DNA of 64,000 bases, taken from positions 62,001-126,000 of the forward strand of contig DATHMK010000090.1 in assembly GCA_035487155.1 (NCBI GenBank). Reading direction: 5' to 3'. The notes beneath the pieces are model-generated. The model was given only the letters and a program-made list of their open reading frames with translations, did not search any database and was not told where the DNA came from. The translations under genes and the position numbers were made by a program. Numbering within the stretch: the first letter of the stretch is position 1; each line of letters begins with the position of its first letter. The DNA is from DAIDKA01 sp035487155 (GTDB lineage Bacteria > Pseudomonadota > Gammaproteobacteria > Steroidobacterales > Steroidobacteraceae). Shown here one piece after another: positions 16,776 to 25,119 of this stretch.

Positions 16776-18680
16776 ATGAACGCCTCCAGTCAGTCATTTC
16801 CCAATAGCCCGGCTGATGCGGAAATCACCGCCGAGTTGCCGGTGCTGGATGTCGCTGCCTACGAGGCGCGCCACGCCAACGATCCGCTTTCCAGCACCGA
16901 CACCTGGGCCTCGCCGGCGCAGCCCGGCGCCGTCTCGGACGCCACTCCCGAGCTGGCGCCGTCCGCGCCGCTGCCGGCCAACGTGGCCGCGAAACTCGAG
17001 GCGGAACTGAAGTCACTGGCGAGCAACCTCAAGGAGCTCGAGACCCGGCTCGCCGCCAAGGGCGAGCGGCTGGTGATCATTGAGAAGGAACTGGCCGAGT
17101 CGCGTGCCGCGGGGCAGGCCGCGGCCGAGCGCGCGACCGCGCTGTCCGATGAGCTGACCGGCAACCGCGCCGCCATCGCCGCGGCGACCACGCAGATCGA
17201 AGGCCTGCAGGCCACGATCCGCGAGCGCGACTCGGCACTGCAGGCCGCCGCCGCGCGCGCGAGCGAAGAGCAGCAGCAGCAGCAGCGGCGCGAGGCTGAG
17301 CTCAACAGCGCCGCAGCGGCCGCGACCGCGCGCAGCGCCGAACTGGTCACCCATCACGAAACGGCGCTGAAGGCGTCGTGGCAGCAGGTCGCGCAGCTGC
17401 AGGCGCAAAGTGCCGCGCAGCTGGAGACCCTGCATTCCATGGAAGGCCGGCGCGGCATTTTCGACTCGATACTGCGTGGCCTTGATATGCAGATCGCGGG
17501 TCGCGAACAGGATCAGGCACGGCTGTCCGATGATCTGGCGCGCAACACCACCCACGGCCTGGAGCTGACCCGGGAGCTGGAGGCACGCAGCCGGCAGATC
17601 ACGCAGCTGCAGGCCGAACTTGCCGCCGTGAATTCAAATCTGGCGCTGCGCACCGATGAAGCCGCGGCGCTTGGCCGTACCAATGTTGAACTGACCCAGT
17701 CATTGCAGACGTTGCGCGAGGAGAGCGCCGGACGCGCGACCCGCATCAGCGAACTTCAAGCGCAGCTCGAGGCCGACAAACAGATCCACGCACAGGCCCT
17801 GGAGGCCGCCGCCAAGGCGCACAGCGACGTTCAGGCCGGCAACGCGGCGCTGGTGGCGAGAAAGGCGGCCCTGGAATCGGAGATCGCGGCGCTGCGCGAG
17901 GAATCCGCCGGCAATGCCAGTGCCGTGCGCCAGGTCACCACCGACCATGCCAATCGCCTGGCGCAGATCCAGGACCAGCAGATGCAGCTTACAGCCCTGG
18001 CGGCGCAGGTCGCGAGCCAGTCCCAGACCCTGCATGCCGAGACCGAACGCAATCGCGTCCAGAAAGAGCAGATCGGCATCGCGGAGAACGATCTGCGCGT
18101 CGCCGAGGAGGCCATCAATCGCCTGGAGTCCGAGGTGCGCGCCCGCAACATGCGGGTCGAGGAACTCACGCGCATCAATTCGCAGATGCAGTCCGACATT
18201 GCCGACGCACGCCGCTGGCTGGGCGAGCGCGACTCGCTGATGCAGCGCCTGGAGACCGAAACCGCGCAAAGTGCCGCATTGGTGGACAATATCCAGCGCA
18301 GCGTCCGGGCGCTGGGGCCGAGCAGCACCGGTCCGCACGAGGTGCTGCGCGAACCGGGAACGCGGCTGCTGGTGCGCTCACAGGATGGTCATGAGGTGGT
18401 GCACGTTCTGGGTCGCAAGACCAGCATCGGCCGCACTCCCGACAACGATCTGCAGATCGACGCCAGCTTCGTCAGCCGTCATCACGCGGTGCTGCTGGCC
18501 AACGGCCTGCAGACCGTCATCGAGGATCTCAACAGCACCAACGGCGTCTACGTCAACGGTCATCGCATCAGCCGTGAAGTCCTCAACGATGGCGATCTGG
18601 TGATGGTGGGCAAGGCACGTTTCCGTTTCGCGATACGACCCACCGTCAACCGCGCCAGCCCGGAACATTCCTTAAGCTGA
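16776..18680 (+). CDS. Coiled-coil protein with C-terminal FHA domain
   Basis: 634 residues. After a low-complexity N-terminus, about residues 70-510 are a long coiled coil (repeated AELKSLASNLKELETRL-like heptads, one QQQQQQ run). Residues about 525-620 form a forkhead-associated domain with the expected phosphothreonine-binding marks KTSIGRTPDNDLQI, SRHHAV and NSTNGVYVNG. FHA domains dock onto proteins phosphorylated by Hanks-type Ser/Thr kinases; a candidate kinase gene lies at 60660, though distance gives no proof of a link. No membrane segment is seen. The rod-plus-FHA layout suggests a scaffold. Confidence 0.88.
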   Translation: MNASSQSFPNSPADAEITAELPVLDVAAYEARHANDPLSSTDTWASPAQPGAVSDATPELAPSAPLPANVAAKLEAELKSLASNLKELETRLAAKGERLVIIEKELAESRAAGQAAAERATALSDELTGNRAAIAAATTQIEGLQATIRERDSALQAAAARASEEQQQQQRREAELNSAAAAATARSAELVTHHETALKASWQQVAQLQAQSAAQLETLHSMEGRRGIFDSILRGLDMQIAGREQDQARLSDDLARNTTHGLELTRELEARSRQITQLQAELAAVNSNLALRTDEAAALGRTNVELTQSLQTLREESAGRATRISELQAQLEADKQIHAQALEAAAKAHSDVQAGNAALVARKAALESEIAALREESAGNASAVRQVTTDHANRLAQIQDQQMQLTALAAQVASQSQTLHAETERNRVQKEQIGIAENDLRVAEEAINRLESEVRARNMRVEELTRINSQMQSDIADARRWLGERDSLMQRLETETAQSAALVDNIQRSVRALGPSSTGPHEVLREPGTRLLVRSQDGHEVVHVLGRKTSIGRTPDNDLQIDASFVSRHHAVLLANGLQTVIEDLNSTNGVYVNGHRISREVLNDGDLVMVGKARFRFAIRPTVNRASPEHSLS

Positions 18681-18693
18681 TCAGCCTTTCCCG

Positions 18694-20463
18694 TTGCCTC
18701 ACGAGGTCAGACAGCTCGCACGCGTGCCGTTGTCGCTGCTGACCCGGCTGCGACTGGTACTGCTGGGCCATGAGGACCTGGCGAGCATCGTGTTCTGGGC
18801 GGCCCTTGTCGGCCTGTGCGCCGCCTTGTCGAGCGTTGCCTTCCGCGAAGGTCTGCGCCTGTTCGAACTGCTGTTCACCGGACAGTCCAGCAGCCTGGAA
18901 CGGGCGGCCTCAGGCATGGTGTGGTGGCGGCGCGTGCTGCTACCGCTGGGTGGTGCGGTGCTCGCAGGCCTGGTGCTGCGCCAGGCCGGCAAGGTGCTGG
19001 CCTCGCCGCGTGCGGTGGACTACATGGAAGCGGTGCGCGTCGGCGACGGCAGTATCAGCGTGCGCGCGACGCTGGCCAATAGTCTGTCATCACTGCTGAC
19101 GATCTCCTCGGGCGGCTCCATCGGCCGCGAGGGCCCGATGGTGCAGCTGGCGGCCATGCTCGGCTCGCGCCTCGGCCGCCTGGCACGCGCACCCATTCCA
19201 CGGCTGCGCCTGATGGTGGCGTGCGGTGGCGCCGCAGGTATCGCCGCGGCCTACAACGCCCCGATATCCGGCGCGCTGTTCGTGTCGGAAATCATTCTGG
19301 GCGGCACCGCCATGGAGAGTTTCGGGCCGCTGGTGGTGGCCTCGGTGGTATCGAGTGCGACGGTGCACCGCTTCTTGGGTTATCTGCCGGTCTACGATGT
19401 TCCCAAGGTGCAGTTCGCCTCGAACTGGGAACTTATTTTCTACGTGCTGCTCGGGGTGTTGCTCGGGCATCTCGCACCGGCATTCCTGGCATCCCTGGAT
19501 TTCGCCAAGGCGCGATTCGTGAGTCTGAAGCTGCCGCTGCAGTGGCAGCTGGGACTGGGTGGCCTGATGGTCGGTGTGATATCGGTCGCGGTGCCCGAGG
19601 TGTGGGGCAATGGCTTCGGTGCCGTCGGCAACATCCTCAACGCCCACCTCATCGGCTGGTGGCTGCTGGTGGTGCTGCTGGCCAAACTGCTGGCCACTGC
19701 CGCCACGGTGGGTTCGGGCGCGGTGGGCGGGGTGTTCACGCCCACATTGTTCCTGGGCTGCGCCATCGGCGCACTGTTTGGCGGGGTGGTGCATACGCTG
19801 CTGCCCGGTGTCACCTCCGTTCCGGCGGCCTATGCGCTGGTGGGCATGGGCGGCTTTCTGGCGGCGACCACGCACGCACCGCTCACCTCCATCCTCATGC
19901 TGTTTGAAATGACGCTCGACTACGACATGGTGCTGCCGCTGATGCTGGCCTGTGTCACCGCGCACTACACGGCCAAGGTCTACCGCCGCGGCGAATCGGT
20001 CTACCACGCGGCCCTTCAGGGGCGCAGCGCCAACGAGGGCTGGCAGCTGAACAACGTGGCGGCGCTGATCAAGCCGGCCGGCGCCGTGGTTGCGCGCAAC
20101 ATGACCGTGAAGGAGATGTTTGAGAAGCTGCCGCGCCGGCCGCTGGAGCGGGCCTACGTCATCGACGGCGACGAACTGGTAGGCTGGCTGGACCTGCGCG
20201 AACTGCTGGCCGCGATGCGCACGGGCCGGTTGGACGGCTCCGCCGCGCTCGCCAGCGTGATCCAGCCGGCGACGCTGGTCCTGACGCAGGATCTGTCGCT
20301 GGGCGCGGCGCTCGACGTTTTCCTCAAAGCCCGCGCCAATTCGCTGCCGGTGATCGCCGGGCAGTGGCGCAACAACCTGTTGGGTGAGATCTCGCGCCAG
20401 GACGTGCTGCTGGCGATGCAGGATCGCATGGTGCCCGAACCGGGCCCGGCGGCGCAGGTATAG
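18694..20463 (+). CDS. ClC-family chloride channel/antiporter with CBS domain pair
   Basis: 589 residues with many hydrophobic helices. The GREGP motif (144-148) contains the gating Glu typical of H+/Cl- exchangers, and GAVGGVFTPTLFLG is the later conserved pore motif. The first ClC motif GSGIP is not recognisable (SPRAVDYMEAV in its place), so selectivity may differ. Residues about 465-580 form two CBS domains, which usually bind adenine nucleotides. The start is unsure: a TTG at 18694 gives the longest form and a GTG at 18724 is an alternative. It follows the FHA gene by 13 bases. Confidence 0.93.
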   Translation: MPHEVRQLARVPLSLLTRLRLVLLGHEDLASIVFWAALVGLCAALSSVAFREGLRLFELLFTGQSSSLERAASGMVWWRRVLLPLGGAVLAGLVLRQAGKVLASPRAVDYMEAVRVGDGSISVRATLANSLSSLLTISSGGSIGREGPMVQLAAMLGSRLGRLARAPIPRLRLMVACGGAAGIAAAYNAPISGALFVSEIILGGTAMESFGPLVVASVVSSATVHRFLGYLPVYDVPKVQFASNWELIFYVLLGVLLGHLAPAFLASLDFAKARFVSLKLPLQWQLGLGGLMVGVISVAVPEVWGNGFGAVGNILNAHLIGWWLLVVLLAKLLATAATVGSGAVGGVFTPTLFLGCAIGALFGGVVHTLLPGVTSVPAAYALVGMGGFLAATTHAPLTSILMLFEMTLDYDMVLPLMLACVTAHYTAKVYRRGESVYHAALQGRSANEGWQLNNVAALIKPAGAVVARNMTVKEMFEKLPRRPLERAYVIDGDELVGWLDLRELLAAMRTGRLDGSAALASVIQPATLVLTQDLSLGAALDVFLKARANSLPVIAGQWRNNLLGEISRQDVLLAMQDRMVPEPGPAAQV

Positions 20464-20495
20464 CAGCTATAATAAGAGTGTGACGGGGGGGGAGC

Positions 20496-21440
20496 ATGAT
20501 GCATCGAGTTCTGGCGGCTGCCGGCGCCGCGTTGCTGCTGGGTGGCGCGAGCACCGCGAGCGCGGCTGCGGCCTGTGACCGCGCCTGCCTGTACCAGGTA
20601 CTGGATCACTACCTCGCGGCGCTGAAGGCGGGCGATGCGACCAAGGCAGGCTTCGCCCCGGGTGCGCGCACCAGCGAGAACAATGTGCTGCTGCGTCCCG
20701 GTGATGGCCTGTGGGGCACGATCAGCGCACTGGGTGACTACGATCTGCGCTTCGCCGATCCGCAAGGCGGCAGCGTCGCCTTCTACGGCGTGGTGCGCGA
20801 AACCGATACCTCCGCGCCGTTCGCGGTGCGCCTGAGGGTGCGCAATGGCGCGATTACCGAGGCTGAAACCATCGTTGCGCGACCGCAGGAGGCCGAGGTG
20901 CCGTTCGTCACGGTCGATATCCATCCCCTGCCGGTGCTCAATGAGATGGTACCGGCTGCCGAGCGCAGCGATCGTAAGCACCTGATTGCCCTCGCCAACG
21001 GCTATTTCGAGACCATCCAGCGCAACGATGGCACCCTGCACACCGCCTTCAGCGATGACTGTAATCGGCGCGAGGACGGCTTTCAGACCACCAACCGCCA
21101 GGATGATACCTGGGGCGCCATCACGCACCTGGGCTGCGGGCAGCAGTTCAAGCTCGGCTGGTATCGCTTCGATGACCGCCTGCGGGCGCGGCGCTTTCTG
21201 GTGGTCGATACCGAGCGCGGCCTGGTGATGGCCGCGGGCTTCATCGACCACGAGGGTCGGATCGGTGACTACAGGTTGAGTGACGGGCACAGCGCCACAT
21301 CCAAGATCTTCCGCCACCCTCACAGCTACTGTCTGCTGGAGACCTTCAAGATCCGCGGCGGCAAGATCCAGCAGGTGGAGGCGGTGTTCACCACCGTACC
21401 GTACAACATGCCCTCGCCCTGGGTCAGTGGAAAAAAATGA
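20496..21440 (+). CDS. Secreted NTF2-like protein of unknown function
   Basis: 314 residues with a clear signal peptide (MMHRVLAAAGAALLLGGAST, cleavage after SAAA). The mature part has two halves, each beginning with a helix of the type LYQVLDHYLAALKAGD and LIALANGYFETIQRND, the usual start of NTF2-like (SnoaL-type) domains. The C-terminus MPSPW is a feature I associate with the DUF8021-type group. A GGGGGGGAG ribosome site precedes the ATG; a TATAAT hexamer lies at 20468. Its stop overlaps the next start (ATGA), so it is translated together with the PQQ-propeller enzyme and probably works with it in the periplasm. Confidence 0.75.
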   Translation: MMHRVLAAAGAALLLGGASTASAAAACDRACLYQVLDHYLAALKAGDATKAGFAPGARTSENNVLLRPGDGLWGTISALGDYDLRFADPQGGSVAFYGVVRETDTSAPFAVRLRVRNGAITEAETIVARPQEAEVPFVTVDIHPLPVLNEMVPAAERSDRKHLIALANGYFETIQRNDGTLHTAFSDDCNRREDGFQTTNRQDDTWGAITHLGCGQQFKLGWYRFDDRLRARRFLVVDTERGLVMAAGFIDHEGRIGDYRLSDGHSATSKIFRHPHSYCLLETFKIRGGKIQQVEAVFTTVPYNMPSPWVSGKK

Positions 21441-23275
21441 TTCGAGAATCAACTGGATTTACCGCCCTCATGGGCCTGCTGGCGCTGGTCGCATTCGCCG
21501 CCCAGGCCGGAACCAGCGACGGGCCGCCCACGGCGGATCCGGCGCAGCTGTACGCGCGCAACTGCGCCGCCTGCCACGATCACCCCACGCAACGCATCCC
21601 CGCGCGTGCCGTGATTGCGCGGCACTCACCCGATGAGGTCATGCAGAGCCTCACCGGCGGACTGATGAGAGCCCAGGCCGCGGGATTGAGCATGAATGAC
21701 CGCGTCGCGGTCGCCACCTATCTCACCGGCAAGGCCCCGCTCGGGCATCTGGCGCCCACCCCCGAGCAGAACCGCTGCCCCGCGCCCCTCGCGCCCGCGG
21801 CCGATTCGGGTCCGAACTGGAATGGCTGGGGCGCGGATCTTGCCAACACCCGTTTTCAAAGCGATCCGGGGCTGAGCGCTGCGCAGGTGCCGCACCTGAA
21901 ACTCAAATGGGCATTCGGCTATCGGGCCACCTATGTGTATGGGCAGCCCACGATCGTGGGGGGTCGGGTCTACGTGACGAGTTCCAGCGGGCGCGTGTAC
22001 TCGCTGGATGCCAGGAGCGGCTGTACCCACTGGACCTTTGATGCCGCGGCGCCGGTGCGTACCGCGGTGTCCGTGGTGCGGGTCAACGGGGCCCTGCGGG
22101 TGGTGTTCGGTGATGATTCGAGTTTCCTGTATCTGCTGGATGCCGACCACGGACGGCTGCTGTGGAAGCGCCGGCTCGATCCGCACCCCTCGGCGCGCAT
22201 CACCGGGGCACCGGCGATACAGGGTGCGCGGGTATTTGTGCCGGTGTCCTCGCTGGAGGAACTCTCGGCACCGACGCCGACCTATGAGTGCTGCAAGTTC
22301 CGCGGCAGCATCGCGGCACTGGATATATTGAGCGGTCGGGTCCTGTGGCGCACCTACACCATCTCGCAGCCCGCCAGGCCTTACGCCAGGAACTCAACCG
22401 GCACGCAGCTGTATGGCCCGGCGGGCGGCTCGGTGTGGTCCGCCCCGACGCTCGATCCGGAGCATGATCTGCTTTATGTCGGCACGGGCAATTCCTACAC
22501 CGACGTGCCGACGGACCGCACCGACTCGATACTGGCGCTGCGCATGAGTACCGGCGCCGTGGTGTGGGCGAATCAGCTGCGCCCCAAGGACAACTACATC
22601 GTCGGTTGCGATACGCCGGCCAGCGCCGGGCAGGGTAACTGTCCGCACGCCCTGGGTCCTGATGTGGATTTCGGCACTTCACCCATCCTGCGCACCCTGA
22701 GCAATGGCGAGCGTGTGCTGATCAGCGGCGAGAAATCCGGGCGCGTCTACGGCTTGGATCCGGCGAGCGGCAAGGAGCGCTGGCACGCCCAGCTTGGTGT
22801 GGGCAGCAGTCTGGGCGGCATCGAGTGGGGCAGCGCGGCGGATGGCGAAAGCCTTTACGCCCCGGTCTCGGATGCCGCGGCGGTGCAGGGTCGCCCCGGC
22901 GGCCTGGTCGCACTGCGCCTGGCCGATGGCCGGCAGCGGTGGCGCGCAGCGCCACCGCCGGCGGTGTGCAGCTGGGGTCCGAACAACTGCCTCGCGGCGC
23001 AGTCCCAGGCCGCGACGGTGATTCCGGGTGTCGTTTTCTCAGGCTCGGAGGACGGCCACCTGCGTGCCTATGCCAGCACCGACGGCCATGTCATCTGGGA
23101 CGTGGATACGGCGCAGGCGTATACCACCGTCAATAAGGTCCCCGCGGCGGGCGGTTCCTTGGACAATGGCGGCGCCACGGTCGCGGGCGGGATGCTGTTC
23201 GTGAACTCCGGATACGGCCGTATCGTCGGTGAACCGGGCAACGTGCTGCTGGCCTACGGCATCGAAGCTCAGTAA
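21437..23275 (+). CDS. Cytochrome c/PQQ beta-propeller dehydrogenase (polyvinyl-alcohol dehydrogenase-like)
   Basis: 612 residues. A signal peptide is followed by a small cytochrome c domain with heme motif CAACH (Cys43, Cys46, His47), then from about residue 115 (NWNGWGADLANTRFQ) an eight-bladed quinoprotein propeller with repeated G-x-V-Y-x-L-D blades. This order (heme N-terminal, propeller C-terminal) is that of PVA dehydrogenase (cytochrome), which oxidises secondary alcohols and passes electrons to the respiratory chain. The real substrate is unknown. It overlaps the NTF2-like gene by four bases. Confidence 0.87.
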   Translation: MIRESTGFTALMGLLALVAFAAQAGTSDGPPTADPAQLYARNCAACHDHPTQRIPARAVIARHSPDEVMQSLTGGLMRAQAAGLSMNDRVAVATYLTGKAPLGHLAPTPEQNRCPAPLAPAADSGPNWNGWGADLANTRFQSDPGLSAAQVPHLKLKWAFGYRATYVYGQPTIVGGRVYVTSSSGRVYSLDARSGCTHWTFDAAAPVRTAVSVVRVNGALRVVFGDDSSFLYLLDADHGRLLWKRRLDPHPSARITGAPAIQGARVFVPVSSLEELSAPTPTYECCKFRGSIAALDILSGRVLWRTYTISQPARPYARNSTGTQLYGPAGGSVWSAPTLDPEHDLLYVGTGNSYTDVPTDRTDSILALRMSTGAVVWANQLRPKDNYIVGCDTPASAGQGNCPHALGPDVDFGTSPILRTLSNGERVLISGEKSGRVYGLDPASGKERWHAQLGVGSSLGGIEWGSAADGESLYAPVSDAAAVQGRPGGLVALRLADGRQRWRAAPPPAVCSWGPNNCLAAQSQAATVIPGVVFSGSEDGHLRAYASTDGHVIWDVDTAQAYTTVNKVPAAGGSLDNGGATVAGGMLFVNSGYGRIVGEPGNVLLAYGIEAQ

Positions 23276-23354
23276 GTACAATCATGGACTTGGGTGGGTT
23301 TGCTGCACCGCCCATCCGCGTTCACCAAACTGTCGTAACCGTCCCCTACTGTGT

Positions 23355-23370
23355 CCCCTAACAACAGGGG
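23355..23370 (+). promoter_or_regulatory. Hairpin enclosing the ribosome-binding site of the WecA-like gene
   Basis: CCCCT-AACAAC-AGGGG is a 5-bp stem whose 3' arm AGGGG is the Shine-Dalgarno sequence, five bases before the GTG start at 23376. A second CCCCT at 23343-23347 could pair with the same arm. Folding would hide the ribosome site. The stem is short, so regulation by it is only a possibility. Confidence 0.4.
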
Positions 23371-23375
23371 ATCGC

Positions 23376-25010
23376 GTGGAACTCTTCCTGGCCTTCATCG
23401 TGGCACTGTCCACGACGGCGGCCCTCATTCCAGTACTGAGCCGCTGGGCGCCGGCCGTCGGGCTCACCGACAAACCGGGTCCCCGGAAGGTACATGCGGT
23501 GGCGGTACCGCGCGTCGGCGGGCTCGCCATGGCGGTGGGCATCCTGGTTCCGGTGCTGGTGACGGTGCCCCTGACGGCACCCACGCGCGGTGTACTGCTG
23601 GGCATCCTGATCCTGTTGTGCTTCGGGGTGTGGGATGACCGCGTCGAGCTGGGCTATCGCACCAAACTGCTGGGACAGATACTCGCGGTCGGCGTGTGCA
23701 TGGTGGTCGGCGGCGTGCATATCGGCCGGGTGATGATCGACGGGCGGATACTCGCGCCGGGATTGATCTCCGGGATCATTACCTTTCTGTTCCTGATCGG
23801 CGTGACCAATGCCGTCAATCTCACCGATGGCCTGGATGGATTGGCCGGTGGACTGGTACTGCTGTGCCTGTGTGCCGTGGCGCTGTTTGCCGTGGCCAGC
23901 GGTAATTCCAGCGTCATCGCGCTGTGCCTGATCGAGGCTGGAGCCGTGCTCGGGTTCCTGCGCTTCAACACCCACCCGGCGCGGATTTTCATGGGCGACA
24001 GCGGCAGCCAGGTACTGGGCTTCTCCGTGGGCGCGCTCTCATTGCTTGCCACACAGGGCGCCAGCAGCGACCTGAGTGCCGCGCTGCCCATCCTGCTGCT
24101 GGGCCTGCCGATTCTCGACACCTTCATGGTCATGAGCACCCGCATCATTGCCGGCAAGTCACCTTTTTCAGCCGACAAGAACCACCTGCATCATCGGCTG
24201 CTGGCGATCGGGTTCTTGCATCGCGAAGCCGTCGCCATTGTCTATCTGCTGCAGGCCGGCCTGGTGCTGCTGGCCTATTTCATGCGCTTCGAAGACGATC
24301 TCACAGTGGTCGCGGTGTTCTGCGGGTTTGCGGCGACGGTCGTGGGCCTGCTGCTCCTGGCGCGAGCCACCGGCTGGCATTTGCGCAATCTGGATTCCCA
24401 CGGCCGAACGCGAGCGCCGCTGGTCTTTGTACCCTCCGCTGCGCGGTTGCCGGCCATCGCCCTGGGCGTGATGCTGGCGTGCCTGATCGCCTACGCCGCC
24501 ACGGTGCTGCTGGCGGCGCCGCATGTGGGCAAGGATCTGGGCGTGCTGAGCCTGGGGATGCTGGCGGTGCTGCTGTTGCTGAGCGTCTCCAAAGTCCCCG
24601 AATCGCTGCACTGGTTTGAAAGAACCGCGACCTACGTGAGCGTGGTGCTGCTGGTGTACCTCGACCAGACCGCGTTGGATCACACGCAGGCCCTGGCTGC
24701 CGTGTCATGGACATTGATCGGAATCACCGGCGCGGCGGCTTTGGCAAGGTTCTGGCTCTCGCCCACGCGCCGGTTTGAAGTGACGACGCTGGACCTCATC
24801 GTGGTGTTCGTGGCGCTGGTGCTGCCAAACCTGCCCGGTTCGCTGCAGCTGCCCCCGGATCTGCCGCAGGGCATCGCCAAGTCCGTGATCCTGCTGTACG
24901 TGGTCGAAATGCTGCTGACATTTGATCTCAAGCGATTGATGCCGCGACTGATTCTGGGCGTGATGCTGGTCGCCATCGCCGGCCGCGCCTTCATCGGCGC
25001 CGCCGCGTAA
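23376..25010 (+). CDS. Undecaprenyl-phosphate sugar-1-phosphate transferase, WecA/MraY family
   Basis: 544 residues, polytopic inner-membrane protein. It moves a sugar-1-phosphate (GlcNAc-1-P in WecA) from a UDP-sugar to undecaprenyl phosphate, starting O-antigen or exopolysaccharide units. Family motifs are in order: PGPRKVHAVAVPRVGG (35-49), Asp87-Asp88, NLTDGLDGL (148-156), MGDSGS (about 206) and the HLHHR loop (about 268). WecA is usually near 350-370 residues; here about 180 further residues of membrane helices follow, an unusual extension. The GTG at 23376 is chosen for its AGGGG site; the frame stays open upstream into the preceding gene. Its place before prsT fits exopolysaccharide-linked PEP-CTERM loci. 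Confidence 0.9.
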   Translation: MELFLAFIVALSTTAALIPVLSRWAPAVGLTDKPGPRKVHAVAVPRVGGLAMAVGILVPVLVTVPLTAPTRGVLLGILILLCFGVWDDRVELGYRTKLLGQILAVGVCMVVGGVHIGRVMIDGRILAPGLISGIITFLFLIGVTNAVNLTDGLDGLAGGLVLLCLCAVALFAVASGNSSVIALCLIEAGAVLGFLRFNTHPARIFMGDSGSQVLGFSVGALSLLATQGASSDLSAALPILLLGLPILDTFMVMSTRIIAGKSPFSADKNHLHHRLLAIGFLHREAVAIVYLLQAGLVLLAYFMRFEDDLTVVAVFCGFAATVVGLLLLARATGWHLRNLDSHGRTRAPLVFVPSAARLPAIALGVMLACLIAYAATVLLAAPHVGKDLGVLSLGMLAVLLLLSVSKVPESLHWFERTATYVSVVLLVYLDQTALDHTQALAAVSWTLIGITGAAALARFWLSPTRRFEVTTLDLIVVFVALVLPNLPGSLQLPPDLPQGIAKSVILLYVVEMLLTFDLKRLMPRLILGVMLVAIAGRAFIGAAA

Positions 25011-25119
25011 GAAAAATCAACAGGCCAGTTCAGGTCAGCGGGCGCTGATGGCTGTCATGCCTTCGTCACGCACCTTGCCTACAGTCCGATTCCCCCCAAT
25101 TTGATGCGAGAGCGCGCGA

